A stretch of 12,457 nt of DNA from Thermodesulfobacteriota bacterium. GTDB taxonomy: Bacteria > Desulfobacterota > QYQD01. The notes below the pieces were generated by a model, which made no database searches, was not told the DNA's origin, and saw only the letters and a list, made by a program, of their open reading frames with translations. This document shows, piece after piece, positions 5,201 to 12,457 of this stretch (position 1 is its first letter; the number at the start of each line of letters is the position of its first letter). Position numbers and translations under genes: made by a program. The stretch spans positions 1 through 12,457 of the forward strand of contig JASEGX010000054.1 of the NCBI GenBank assembly GCA_030017815.1. The letters are read 5' to 3'.

Positions 5201-5629
5201 ATGCCAAGTTTTGTAATTCCAGAAAAATGCGACGGTTGCAAGGGCGGCGAAAAGACCGCATGTATGTATATATGCCCGAATGACCTGATGGTGTTGAATA
5301 CCGAGGAGATGAAGGCATACAACCAGGAGCCGGATGGCTGCTGGGAATGTTTTTCTTGCGTAAAGATCTGTCCCCAGGGCGCTATTGAGGTCAGGTCATA
5401 TTCGGACATTGTGCCTCTGGGCGGTTCTGTGGTTCCCATGAGGGCTTCCGATTCCATTATGTGGACCATTAAATTCAGAAACGGGAATCTGAAGCGTTTC
5501 AAATTCCCCATTCGGACGACACCTGAAGGTTCTATTAAACCCTTTGAGGGCAAGCCCGAGCCAACCGCAGCCGACCTTGACAATGAGCTGCTCTTTACTG
5601 AACTCGGAAAGACGATGTCCACCCCGTAA
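5201..5629 (+). CDS. aprB: APS reductase beta subunit (iron-sulfur)
   Basis: AprB carries electrons through two [4Fe-4S] clusters to the FAD of AprA in the cytoplasmic APS reductase heterodimer. The 142-residue protein has eight cysteines in two ferredoxin-type sets: Cys10, 13, 21, 25 (CDGC ... CMYICP) and Cys47, 50, 53, 57 (CWECFSCVKICP). The Trp48 inside the second set is typical of AprB. The C-terminal part (about 60-142) lacks cysteines and matches the extension that wraps around AprA. ATG at 5201 was chosen because GGAGG (5188-5192) sits 8 bases before it. A GTG at 5183 would place that ribosome site inside the gene. aprA follows after 48 bases, and the two are surely co-transcribed. Confidence 0.97.
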   Translation: MPSFVIPEKCDGCKGGEKTACMYICPNDLMVLNTEEMKAYNQEPDGCWECFSCVKICPQGAIEVRSYSDIVPLGGSVVPMRASDSIMWTIKFRNGNLKRFKFPIRTTPEGSIKPFEGKPEPTAADLDNELLFTELGKTMSTP

Positions 5630-5677
5630 TAATTTATACACTTAGAACTTTAAACTTTTGTAAGGAGGATATTAGTT

Positions 5678-7600
5678 ATGGCATTACCAAATAAACCTTT
5701 AGGTGAACTCCCCGCAGTAGAAAATCCGGAAATTGCGGAACATGAGTGTGATGTACTTATCGTGGGCGGCGGTATGGCTGCCTGTGGAACGGCCTTCGAG
5801 ATCAAAAAATGGGCTCCGAATGCCAAAACCATTCTTGTGGACAAGGCTTCTTTAGAGAGAAGCGGCGCGGTAGCCCAGGGTCTTTCGGCCATCAACACCT
5901 ATCTGGGTGAAAACAATCCGGCTGACTACGTAAAGATGGTTAGAAACGACTTGATGGGTATCGTCCGTGAGGACCTTATCTATGACCTGGGTCGTCACGT
6001 GGATGACTCTGTGGATCTTTTTGAGGAATGGGGGCTCCCGATATGGAAACAGAAAGGCGACGAGGGCAAGACCCTGAAAGAGGGCGGCAAGCCGGTTCGC
6101 TCCGGTAAATGGCAGATCATGATCAATGGTGAGTCCTACAAGTGCATCGTGGCTGAGGCCGCCAAGATGGCCTTAGGGGAACAGAACATCATGGAGAGGA
6201 TCTTCATCGTAAAGCTGCTTCTGGATGCCAATAAGCCCAACACCATCGCCGGCGCAGTAGGCTTTAGCACCAGGGAAAACAAGGTCCACGTCTTTAAGTG
6301 CAAGACCATGATGGTAGCCTGTGGCGGTGCAGTGAACGTCTTCAGGCCGCGCGCTACCGGTGAAGGTATGGGCCGGGCCTGGTACCCGGTATGGAATGCC
6401 GGTTCCACCTACACCATGTGTGCCGAGGTCGGCGCTGAGCTGACCATGATGGAAAACCGTTTCGTGCCGGCCCGCTTCAAGGACGGCTATGGTCCGGTGG
6501 GCGCCTGGTTCCTTCTCTTTAAGGCCAAGGCTATGAATGCCCTGGGTGAAAACTACATGGTAAAGAATAAAGCCATGCTGGAAGAATACCCGCCCTATGG
6601 ACTGGCCAAGGTTCCGGCCACCTGTTTGAGAAACCATCTCATGCTGAAGGAAATGGCAGATGGTAAGGGGCCGATTATTATCGATACGGCTACGGCCCTG
6701 CAGGAACTGGGCAAGACCATGACTCCCAAAGAGTTTAAACATCTCGAGGCCGAGGCCTGGGAAGACTTCCTGGATATGAGCGTGGGCCAGGCTGGAATCT
6801 GGGCCGGTATGAATATCGAGCCGGAAAAGATTCCGTCCGAGATTATGCCCACCGAGCCCTACCTCCTCGGTTCGCACTCTGGTTGCTGCGGTATCTGGGT
6901 AAGCGGCCCGAACGAGGACTGGGTGCCGGCGAGTTACAAATGGGGTTATAACCGGATGACCACGGTCAACGGCCTCTTTACGGCCGGTGACGGCGTCGGT
7001 GCTTCCGGCCATAAGTTCTCCTCCGGTTCCCATGCTGAAGGCCGGATAACGGCCAAAATGATGGCCAGGTATATCCGGGATAATGCCGGTTTTGCTCCGG
7101 CCCTGAAACTGAGCGCCAAAGAACTGGCCGATGAGATCTATAAGCCGGTAAAGACCTACAACCAGTTCAAGGGTGCCAGCACCTCTGCTGACGTCAATCC
7201 GAACTATATTAAACCAAGGGGCTTTATGTTCCGTCTGATCAAGGCTTCGGACGAATATGCCGCGGGCGCCAATGCCCTCTACATGACCAGCGGGCCCATG
7301 CTGAAGAGATGTATGCAGCTTCTGGAGTGGCTGCGTGAGGACTCTGAGAAATTGGCGGCCGGTGATCTCCATGAGCTCATGAGGGCCTGGGAACAATATC
7401 ACCGCCTGGGGACGGTAGAGGCCCATGTTCGCCACATGCTCTTCAGGGAAGAGACCAGATATCCGGGCTTCTTTTACCGGTCAGACTTCCCGAAGGTTGA
7501 CGAAGAGAACTGGAGGTGCTTTGTCAACTCCAAGTACGATCCCGAAAAGAAGGAATGGTCGGTGTTTAAGAAGGAGTGGAAGCAGATCATTCCGGACTAA
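5678..7600 (+). CDS. aprA: APS reductase alpha subunit (FAD, catalytic)
   Basis: AprA is the FAD-containing catalytic subunit that reduces APS to sulfite and AMP with AprB. The 640 residues are the normal length. The N-terminal dinucleotide fold shows VLIVGGGMAACG (26-37). The flavin-binding C-terminal motif GDGVGASGHKFSSGSHAEGR is at 437-456. Residues that align by context with the active site of the Archaeoglobus enzyme are Trp235 (GRAWYPVW), Arg266 (FVPARFKDGYGP) and His400 (LLGSHSGCCG). The substrate-fumarate-reductase-like fold carries no Fe-S cysteines. GGAGG (5664-5668) precedes the ATG by 9 bases. A terminator hairpin follows 49 bases after the stop, before qmoA. Confidence 0.98.
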   Translation: MALPNKPLGELPAVENPEIAEHECDVLIVGGGMAACGTAFEIKKWAPNAKTILVDKASLERSGAVAQGLSAINTYLGENNPADYVKMVRNDLMGIVREDLIYDLGRHVDDSVDLFEEWGLPIWKQKGDEGKTLKEGGKPVRSGKWQIMINGESYKCIVAEAAKMALGEQNIMERIFIVKLLLDANKPNTIAGAVGFSTRENKVHVFKCKTMMVACGGAVNVFRPRATGEGMGRAWYPVWNAGSTYTMCAEVGAELTMMENRFVPARFKDGYGPVGAWFLLFKAKAMNALGENYMVKNKAMLEEYPPYGLAKVPATCLRNHLMLKEMADGKGPIIIDTATALQELGKTMTPKEFKHLEAEAWEDFLDMSVGQAGIWAGMNIEPEKIPSEIMPTEPYLLGSHSGCCGIWVSGPNEDWVPASYKWGYNRMTTVNGLFTAGDGVGASGHKFSSGSHAEGRITAKMMARYIRDNAGFAPALKLSAKELADEIYKPVKTYNQFKGASTSADVNPNYIKPRGFMFRLIKASDEYAAGANALYMTSGPMLKRCMQLLEWLREDSEKLAAGDLHELMRAWEQYHRLGTVEAHVRHMLFREETRYPGFFYRSDFPKVDEENWRCFVNSKYDPEKKEWSVFKKEWKQIIPD

Positions 7601-7616
7601 TCGAGGTCAGAAAGAA

Positions 7617-7634
7617 GTGTTAAGCACGTAACAA
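7617..7634. promoter_or_regulatory. Rex-like candidate operator between aprA and qmoA
   Basis: GTGTTAAGCACGTAACAA matches 12 of 14 defined positions of TTGTTAA-N4-TTAACAA and has a perfect TGTTA-N6-TAACA core. It lies 16 bases after aprA and just before the terminator. It is the best of three such sites in the window, but no qmo promoter is evident for it to control. Confidence 0.35.
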
Positions 7635-7649
7635 AATGATAGACCAATG

Positions 7650-7685
7650 CCTCCAGGCGTCGTGAAAGGCGCCTGGGGGTTTTTT
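7650..7685 (+). terminator. Rho-independent terminator between aprA and qmoA
   Basis: CCTCCAGGCG (7650-7659) pairs with CGCCTGGGGG (7670-7679) through 10 bp with one T-G pair and a 10-base loop, then six T (7680-7685). It ends 41 bases before qmoA and no clear promoter lies between, so partial read-through into qmoABC is likely. Confidence 0.85.
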
Positions 7686-7726
7686 GGTGTCCTTAGAGCG
7701 AGAAAAATCGACCATGGAGGAATAGC

Positions 7727-8995
7727 ATGACATCTGGAACAGGTCCTGTGAGCGGAACCATATTAGTAGTCGGTGGGGGGATTAGCGGATTAACGGCTGC
7801 CCTGGAGGCGGCAGAGGTGGGATATGATGTTATACTAGTTGACAAGAATCCATACCTTGGCGGCCGGGTAGCTCAGCTAAACAAATATTTTCCGAAGCTA
7901 TGTCCTCCAACCTGTGGCTTGGAGATTAACTTTAAAAGAATCAAGACGAACCCCCGTCTTAAGTTTTATACCCTGGCCGAGGTGGAGAAGGTTTCAGGGA
8001 GTCCTGGCAACTACGATGTGTCTGTGAAAATAACCCCTCGATACGTAAATGAGAAATGCGTGGCGTGTAATGCCTGCACCGAGGTGTGCCCGGTTACACG
8101 CGAAAATGACTTTAACTTTGGTATGGATATGAATAAGGCAGCATATAAGCCGCATGACATGGCTTTCCCGATGCAATATGTTATTGACGGTAAGGTATGC
8201 CAGAAGGCAAGTTGCGCCAAGTGCGTTGAGGTTTGTAAATACGATGCTATCGATCTGAAGATGGAACCGAAGACCCTGGAACTGAAGGTCGGCAGCATAG
8301 TCTGGGCGACAGGTTGGAACCCCTATGATGCTGCTAAGATGGATAACCTCGGATTCGGAAAATATAAAAATGTTATTACCAATATGATGATGGAGAGATT
8401 AGCCGCGCCCAATGGACCGACTGCGGGCAAGATTTTACGGCCTTCTGATGGGAAGGAGATACAAAAGATCGCTTTTGTCCAGTGCGCCGGCTCCAGAGAT
8501 GAAAACCATCTGCCATATTGTTCATATATTTGCTGTTTGGCCTCATTGAAACAGGCAACTTATGTGGCTGAACAGTATCCGGAAGCGAAAATCTCCATAT
8601 ACTACATCGATATTCGAACCCCCGGCCGATATGAGAATTTCTATCGTAAGGTTGCCGCCAATCCCAATATCTCATTAATTAAAGGTAAGGTGGCGCAAAT
8701 AGAGGAAGATCCCGCGACGAAGGATGTGACGGTGGTTGTTGAGAATACGGCAACCGGGGCAAAAGTTCGTGAAAAGGTGGATATGGCTGTCCTGGCCACG
8801 GGGATGCAGCCGGTGATGGCCGGGACAAATATCTCTCTTAATGTTCCATTGAACGAGAGCAGCTTTGTTCTGGCCGATCCACAGAGTGGAATTTCTGCCT
8901 GTGGTTGTGCCAAGGAACCCTTAGATGTCGTTTCCTGTGCTGAGACTGCTACCGGAGCAGCGATGAAGGCTATTCAAACTTTGGTGAGGAGGTAG
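7727..8995 (+). CDS. qmoA: Qmo complex subunit A (HdrA-like flavoprotein)
   Basis: QmoA is a cytoplasmic HdrA-related flavoprotein of the QmoABC complex, which links the menaquinone pool to APS reductase. The 422-residue protein begins with an FAD-binding fold, VVGGGISGLTAALEAA (14-29), and NPYLGGR (41-47). It has two four-cysteine sets fit for [4Fe-4S] clusters, Cys111, 114, 117, 121 (CVACNACTEVCP) and Cys158, 163, 166, 170. It keeps the HdrA motif YCSYICC (Cys265, 269, 270) followed by YIDIRTPGRYENFY (about 293-306). A Cys59-x3-Cys63 pair lies near the FAD domain. GGAGG (7716-7720) is 6 bases before the ATG. qmoB begins 4 bases after the stop, and its ribosome site lies inside the end of qmoA. 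Confidence 0.95.
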   Translation: MTSGTGPVSGTILVVGGGISGLTAALEAAEVGYDVILVDKNPYLGGRVAQLNKYFPKLCPPTCGLEINFKRIKTNPRLKFYTLAEVEKVSGSPGNYDVSVKITPRYVNEKCVACNACTEVCPVTRENDFNFGMDMNKAAYKPHDMAFPMQYVIDGKVCQKASCAKCVEVCKYDAIDLKMEPKTLELKVGSIVWATGWNPYDAAKMDNLGFGKYKNVITNMMMERLAAPNGPTAGKILRPSDGKEIQKIAFVQCAGSRDENHLPYCSYICCLASLKQATYVAEQYPEAKISIYYIDIRTPGRYENFYRKVAANPNISLIKGKVAQIEEDPATKDVTVVVENTATGAKVREKVDMAVLATGMQPVMAGTNISLNVPLNESSFVLADPQSGISACGCAKEPLDVVSCAETATGAAMKAIQTLVRR

Positions 8996-8999
8996 GTAG

Positions 9000-11318
9000 A
9001 TGGAAAAGAAATACGGAGTATACATCTGTACCGGCTGTGATATCGGGAAGTCCCTTGACATAGAAAAGCTGGCCGGGGTAGCGGCAAAATCTAAGGTTCC
9101 GATCTGCAAGAACCACCCGATTCTTTGTAGTCCTGAGGGTGTTGAGCTTATAAAGCAGGATATTGCAGGAGAGGGCGTCAACACCGTGATAATCGCCGCC
9201 TGTTCACCCAGAGTTATGTATGACGTTTTTGAATTTGGCCCGGTACTCGTAGAACGAGTGAACCTGCGGGAAGGTTTAGTCTGGAGCCACGAGGCAAAAA
9301 AAGCAGGGGGCGAAGGAGAAGAGGCGGCTCTTGACCCGGAATTTCAGATGCTGGGCGAGGATTACGTACGTATGGGTATCGTGAAGGCCCAAAAAGGTGA
9401 GCTCCCTGAACCCTATAAACCGGAAGAGGAGATTAATAAGAAAATCCTGGTTATGGGTGGCGGTGTGACGGGTATGAGCGCAGCCCTTGATGCGGCTAGC
9501 GTCGGCTATGAGGTCACTCTCGTGGAGAAAGAGAAGGAACTGGGCGGGTTTGCGGCCAGGCTCTATAAGCAAGCGGCCAAGGAATATCCGTACACCGAAA
9601 TAGAGACACCGGATATCCAGTCCAAAATTAGTGCTGTTAAGAGTCATGCGAAAATCGATGTGCGCACAGAGACGGAAGTAGCCCGGATAGCTGGTGCGCC
9701 AGGGCTATACCAGGTCTCGTTTAAACCGGCGGGGACCGAAACCGAGTGGGACGTGCCCGCAAAGGTTGTTGCTGAAGAAGAAGCTAAGGCTGCTGAAGGT
9801 GCAAAGCCTTCTGAAGGCGGGGAAGCCGCCCAGGCTGAGGCAGGTGGCCGGGCATACAAGGATATCTTGCTCCTGGACGAGAATGCAGAACGCTACGGCG
9901 CGGTAATCCTGGCTACCGGATGGAAGCCCTATGACGCTACCAAGCTGGGCTCTCTTGGTTTTGGTAAGTATCCGAACGTAATCACTAACGTTATGATGGA
10001 AGAGATGGCCTCAAAAGGATCCCTGGTGAGGCCTTCAGATGGTAAACCGGTAAAGAGTGTAGCCTTCATTCAGTGTGCCGGCCAACGGGATGAGAAACAT
10101 CTTCCATACTGCTCCGCGACGTGCTGTATTACTTCCCTTAAACAAGCTAAGTATGTTAGAGAGCAGGGCGATGATGCCAAGGCATTTATCTTCTACAAGG
10201 ATATGCGTACCCCGGGCCAGTATGAGAACTTCTACAAGAGCATGCAGCAGGATCCAGGTGTCTTCCTGACCAAGGGAGATGTGGTCTCCATTACTGAAGA
10301 TGCCAAGAAAAATTTGGTGGTAGAAGTGGACAATACCCTGATCGGAGAAAAGATTGAGGTTAATGCGGATTTGGTAGTTCTGGCCATCGGCATGGTCCCG
10401 ACGACCCAGGATGAAGCCATTATTAATCTGGCTTACCGCCAGGGGCCGGGCCTGATAGACCTGGAGCTATTCAATGGCTTTGCGGATTCCAATTTTATAT
10501 GTTTTCCCTATGAGACCAGGCGAACCGGGGTTTATGCGGCAGGCACGGTTCGGCAGCCGATGAATATAACTATGTGTGAAGAAGATGCGGCCGGTGCAGC
10601 CCTCAAGGCCATCCAGTGTATAGAATCGGCCTATAGGGGCGTGTCCGTTCACCCGCGTTCCGGGGATATGAGCTATCCGGATTTCTTCTTTGCGAGATGC
10701 ACACAGTGCAAGAGGTGCACGGAAGAATGTCCGTTTGGGGCCCTGGATGACGATGAGCGAGGAACGCCCAAGCCCAACCCCACCCGGTGCCGGCGTTGTG
10801 GTACCTGCATGGGAGCCTGTCCGGAGAGAATTGTCGGCTTCAAGAACTATAACATAGACATGATCGGTTCCATGGTTAAGTCCTTTGAGGTGCCGGAAGA
10901 AGACGGTATATACAGGGTTCTCGCCTTTGTTTGTGAGAATGACGCCTATGCGGCTATGGACATGGCCGCCATGAAGGGGCTTAAGTTCCCGACGGCCATA
11001 AGGGTTATCCCGCTGCGTTGTCTGGGCTCGATGGGTATGGTTTGGATTAAAGATGCCATGTCCGGAGGCATTGATGGCGTTATCCTTTTGGGTTGTAAAT
11101 ATGGCGATGATTATCAATGCCACTTTGCCAAGGGCAGTGAGCTGGCCAACAGGCGTATGGAAAATGTGGCCGAGACCTTGAAATCCCTGGCCCTTGAATC
11201 AGAGCGTGTTAAGCTGGTACAAGTGGCCATTGACGAATATGATAAGATACCACAGATTTTCAATGAATTTATGGAGCAGATGGAGGCCATCGGTCCCAGC
11301 CCCATGAAAGGCTTTTAG
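9000..11318 (+). CDS. qmoB: Qmo complex subunit B (HdrA-MvhD fusion flavoprotein)
   Basis: QmoB is the large HdrA-like subunit of Qmo. Its 772 residues read in order: an N-terminal segment with CTGCD (10-14) and CSPEGVELI (43-51); an FAD fold, VMGGGVTGMSAALDAA (151-166); an Ala/Glu-rich linker (about 256-285); the HdrA motif YCSATCC (370-376) and DMRTPGQYENFY (401-412); two [4Fe-4S] sets, Cys567, 570, 573, 577 and Cys597, 600, 603, 607; and a C-terminal MvhD-like domain (about 620-772) with Cys645, Cys674, Cys699 and Cys707. The MvhD fusion is the known difference from QmoA and may pass electrons to or from AprBA. The GAGGAGG ribosome site (8986-8992) overlaps the end of qmoA. qmoC starts 12 bases after the stop. 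Confidence 0.95.
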   Translation: MEKKYGVYICTGCDIGKSLDIEKLAGVAAKSKVPICKNHPILCSPEGVELIKQDIAGEGVNTVIIAACSPRVMYDVFEFGPVLVERVNLREGLVWSHEAKKAGGEGEEAALDPEFQMLGEDYVRMGIVKAQKGELPEPYKPEEEINKKILVMGGGVTGMSAALDAASVGYEVTLVEKEKELGGFAARLYKQAAKEYPYTEIETPDIQSKISAVKSHAKIDVRTETEVARIAGAPGLYQVSFKPAGTETEWDVPAKVVAEEEAKAAEGAKPSEGGEAAQAEAGGRAYKDILLLDENAERYGAVILATGWKPYDATKLGSLGFGKYPNVITNVMMEEMASKGSLVRPSDGKPVKSVAFIQCAGQRDEKHLPYCSATCCITSLKQAKYVREQGDDAKAFIFYKDMRTPGQYENFYKSMQQDPGVFLTKGDVVSITEDAKKNLVVEVDNTLIGEKIEVNADLVVLAIGMVPTTQDEAIINLAYRQGPGLIDLELFNGFADSNFICFPYETRRTGVYAAGTVRQPMNITMCEEDAAGAALKAIQCIESAYRGVSVHPRSGDMSYPDFFFARCTQCKRCTEECPFGALDDDERGTPKPNPTRCRRCGTCMGACPERIVGFKNYNIDMIGSMVKSFEVPEEDGIYRVLAFVCENDAYAAMDMAAMKGLKFPTAIRVIPLRCLGSMGMVWIKDAMSGGIDGVILLGCKYGDDYQCHFAKGSELANRRMENVAETLKSLALESERVKLVQVAIDEYDKIPQIFNEFMEQMEAIGPSPMKGF

Positions 11319-11330
11319 GAGGTATGTGAA

Positions 11331-12449
11331 ATGGCAGGTTATTCAGTTGATCCCGATGTTAAGTTCGTTAAGGAGATTCAGAAATTAGGTGGAGAGTCTC
11401 TGAAGAAGTGTTTCCAGTGCGCGACATGCTCGGTCATTTGTCCCCTGTCTTCAGACGAAAAGCCTTTCCCGCGAAAAGAGATGATCTGGGCGCAGTGGGG
11501 GCTGAAGGACAAACTGGTCAAAAATAGTGATATATGGGCATGCCACCAGTGCGGTGATTGTTCGACCTATTGCCCGCGAGGGGCAAAGCCGGGTGACGTT
11601 GTGGCTGCAGTGCGTGCTTACGCTATAAGGGAATATGCCTTTCCAAGATTTATGGGCACCCTGGTCGGCGAGGGTAAGTATCTGCCGGTGATTCTGGCTA
11701 TCCCCCTGGTGATAATCTTGCTGGTCCTTGCCGCTCTTGGGAATTTGAATATCCCGGCGGGCGAGATTGTTTATTCGAAATTCCTGCCCATTAAGTACGT
11801 AGATTCCATATTCTTGCCTTTTGCCGGGCTGGCCATAATTGCTATGGGTATGGGGATAAGGAATTTTTGGAATGACATGAGTCCCAGTCGTTACAGGCAT
11901 CTGGTCGGGCGGAACTTTTTAAAGTCACTGGTGGAGACCATTACCGAGGTGATGGGGCACGTGCGCTTTAGAAAGTGCGGAACAAACGTAGGACGTTTTA
12001 CCGCCCACTTGGCTGTGTTTTATGGGTTTGTCGGCCTCTTTGCAACGACCAATATGGTTGTATTTTATGAATATATCCTGCACCGGGAGACGCCTTTACC
12101 ATTATATGATCCAGCCAAGATCCTTGGGAATATCAGTGCCATTATCCTCTTTATCGGTATTTCCCTGGTTATAAGGAACAGGCTGGCGAACCAGGATCAA
12201 AGTAGTTCTTATTTTGACTGGTCGCTTATCCTCATGATATTAGGCGTAACGGTATCAGGGATACTCACGGAGCTTTTGCGGCTGGCAAACATTGCTAACC
12301 TGGCTTATCCGATGTACGTTATTCACCTGATGTTTGTCTTCTATATCATAGGATACTTACCCTATTCCAAGCTGGCGCACATGGTGTACCGTACGGTAGC
12401 TCTGGCTTACAAAAGACATATAGAGACAAAATCGGAGCCTGTCAGGTAA
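11331..12449 (+). CDS. qmoC: Qmo complex subunit C (HdrC-like ferredoxin plus membrane cytochrome b)
   Basis: QmoC anchors Qmo in the inner membrane and exchanges electrons with menaquinol. The 372-residue protein is a fusion. The N-terminal HdrC-like part carries two [4Fe-4S] sets, Cys27, 30, 33, 37 (CFQCATCSVICP) and Cys71, 74, 77, 81 (CHQCGDCSTYCP). The C-terminal HdrE/NarI-like part has about six hydrophobic segments (roughly 117-137, 158-175, 224-247, 263-282, 297-314, 325-344). Several histidines lie in or beside them (His190, His210, His226, His251, His332) and could ligate heme b. The AGGAGGT ribosome site overlaps the qmoB stop. Only 8 bases follow the TAA, so downstream partners are outside the window. 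The subunit supports a Gram-negative sulfate reducer. Confidence 0.95.
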   Translation: MAGYSVDPDVKFVKEIQKLGGESLKKCFQCATCSVICPLSSDEKPFPRKEMIWAQWGLKDKLVKNSDIWACHQCGDCSTYCPRGAKPGDVVAAVRAYAIREYAFPRFMGTLVGEGKYLPVILAIPLVIILLVLAALGNLNIPAGEIVYSKFLPIKYVDSIFLPFAGLAIIAMGMGIRNFWNDMSPSRYRHLVGRNFLKSLVETITEVMGHVRFRKCGTNVGRFTAHLAVFYGFVGLFATTNMVVFYEYILHRETPLPLYDPAKILGNISAIILFIGISLVIRNRLANQDQSSSYFDWSLILMILGVTVSGILTELLRLANIANLAYPMYVIHLMFVFYIIGYLPYSKLAHMVYRTVALAYKRHIETKSEPVR

Positions 12450-12457
12450 CAGTTGCT

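Noticed and set aside
6173..7435. A 420-codon open frame on the minus strand opposite aprA
   Set aside because: It lies wholly within aprA, reflects its codon use and shows no recognisable motif.
1..12457. CRISPR arrays, tRNA or rRNA genes, insertion sequences, attachment sites
   Set aside because: I saw no direct-repeat array, cloverleaf, transposase gene or terminal inverted repeats. Coding density and operon layout look like an undisturbed core locus.

Overview
The window comes from the dissimilatory sulfate-reduction locus of a Gram-negative sulfate reducer, most likely a Desulfobacterota (deltaproteobacterial) bacterium. The call rests on ATP sulfurylase (sat), APS reductase (aprBA) and the complete quinone-interacting membrane oxidoreductase (qmoABC). 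QmoC, with its membrane cytochrome domain, separates this from the Gram-positive layout, where soluble HdrBC-type partners usually take its place. All genes are on the + strand. I cannot name a genus from sequence alone.

Layout. Positions 1-79 probably hold the end of an upstream gene. Then come fdhD (94-825), needed to sulfurate the Mo/W cofactor of formate dehydrogenase, and a 357-base regulatory gap with a near-perfect sigma70-type promoter. sat (1183-2427) follows and ends in a strong terminator. Next is a three-gene accessory island: a divergent protein-kinase-like protein (2599-3567), a UspA-type universal stress protein (3644-4108) and a YkgJ-like cysteine-cluster protein (about 4126-4782). 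A 418-base gap carries the apr promoter and a long leader. aprB (5201-5629) and aprA (5678-7600) are followed by a terminator hairpin, then qmoA, qmoB and qmoC (7727-12449) in a tight cluster. The window ends 8 bases after qmoC.

How it works together. Sat activates sulfate to APS. AprBA reduces APS to sulfite and AMP. QmoABC is the membrane complex thought to pass menaquinol electrons to AprBA, possibly by electron confurcation or bifurcation in its two HdrA-like flavoproteins. The kinase-like, Usp and cysteine-cluster genes have no known part in the chemistry. They lie between sat and apr, so sensing or regulation is a reasonable guess.

The most interesting signal is regulatory. A 21-bp imperfect dyad, AAARTGAG-N5-ATTCATTW, occurs three times: just upstream of the sat -35 box, at the equivalent place upstream of the apr -35 box, and over the apr -10/start region. 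Weaker Rex-like dyads lie upstream of sat, aprB and qmoA. Both sat and apr have long leaders with Shine-Dalgarno-like purine tracts not used by the structural genes. In the apr leader, a possible 11-codon reading frame ends exactly at the base of a perfect 8-bp hairpin.
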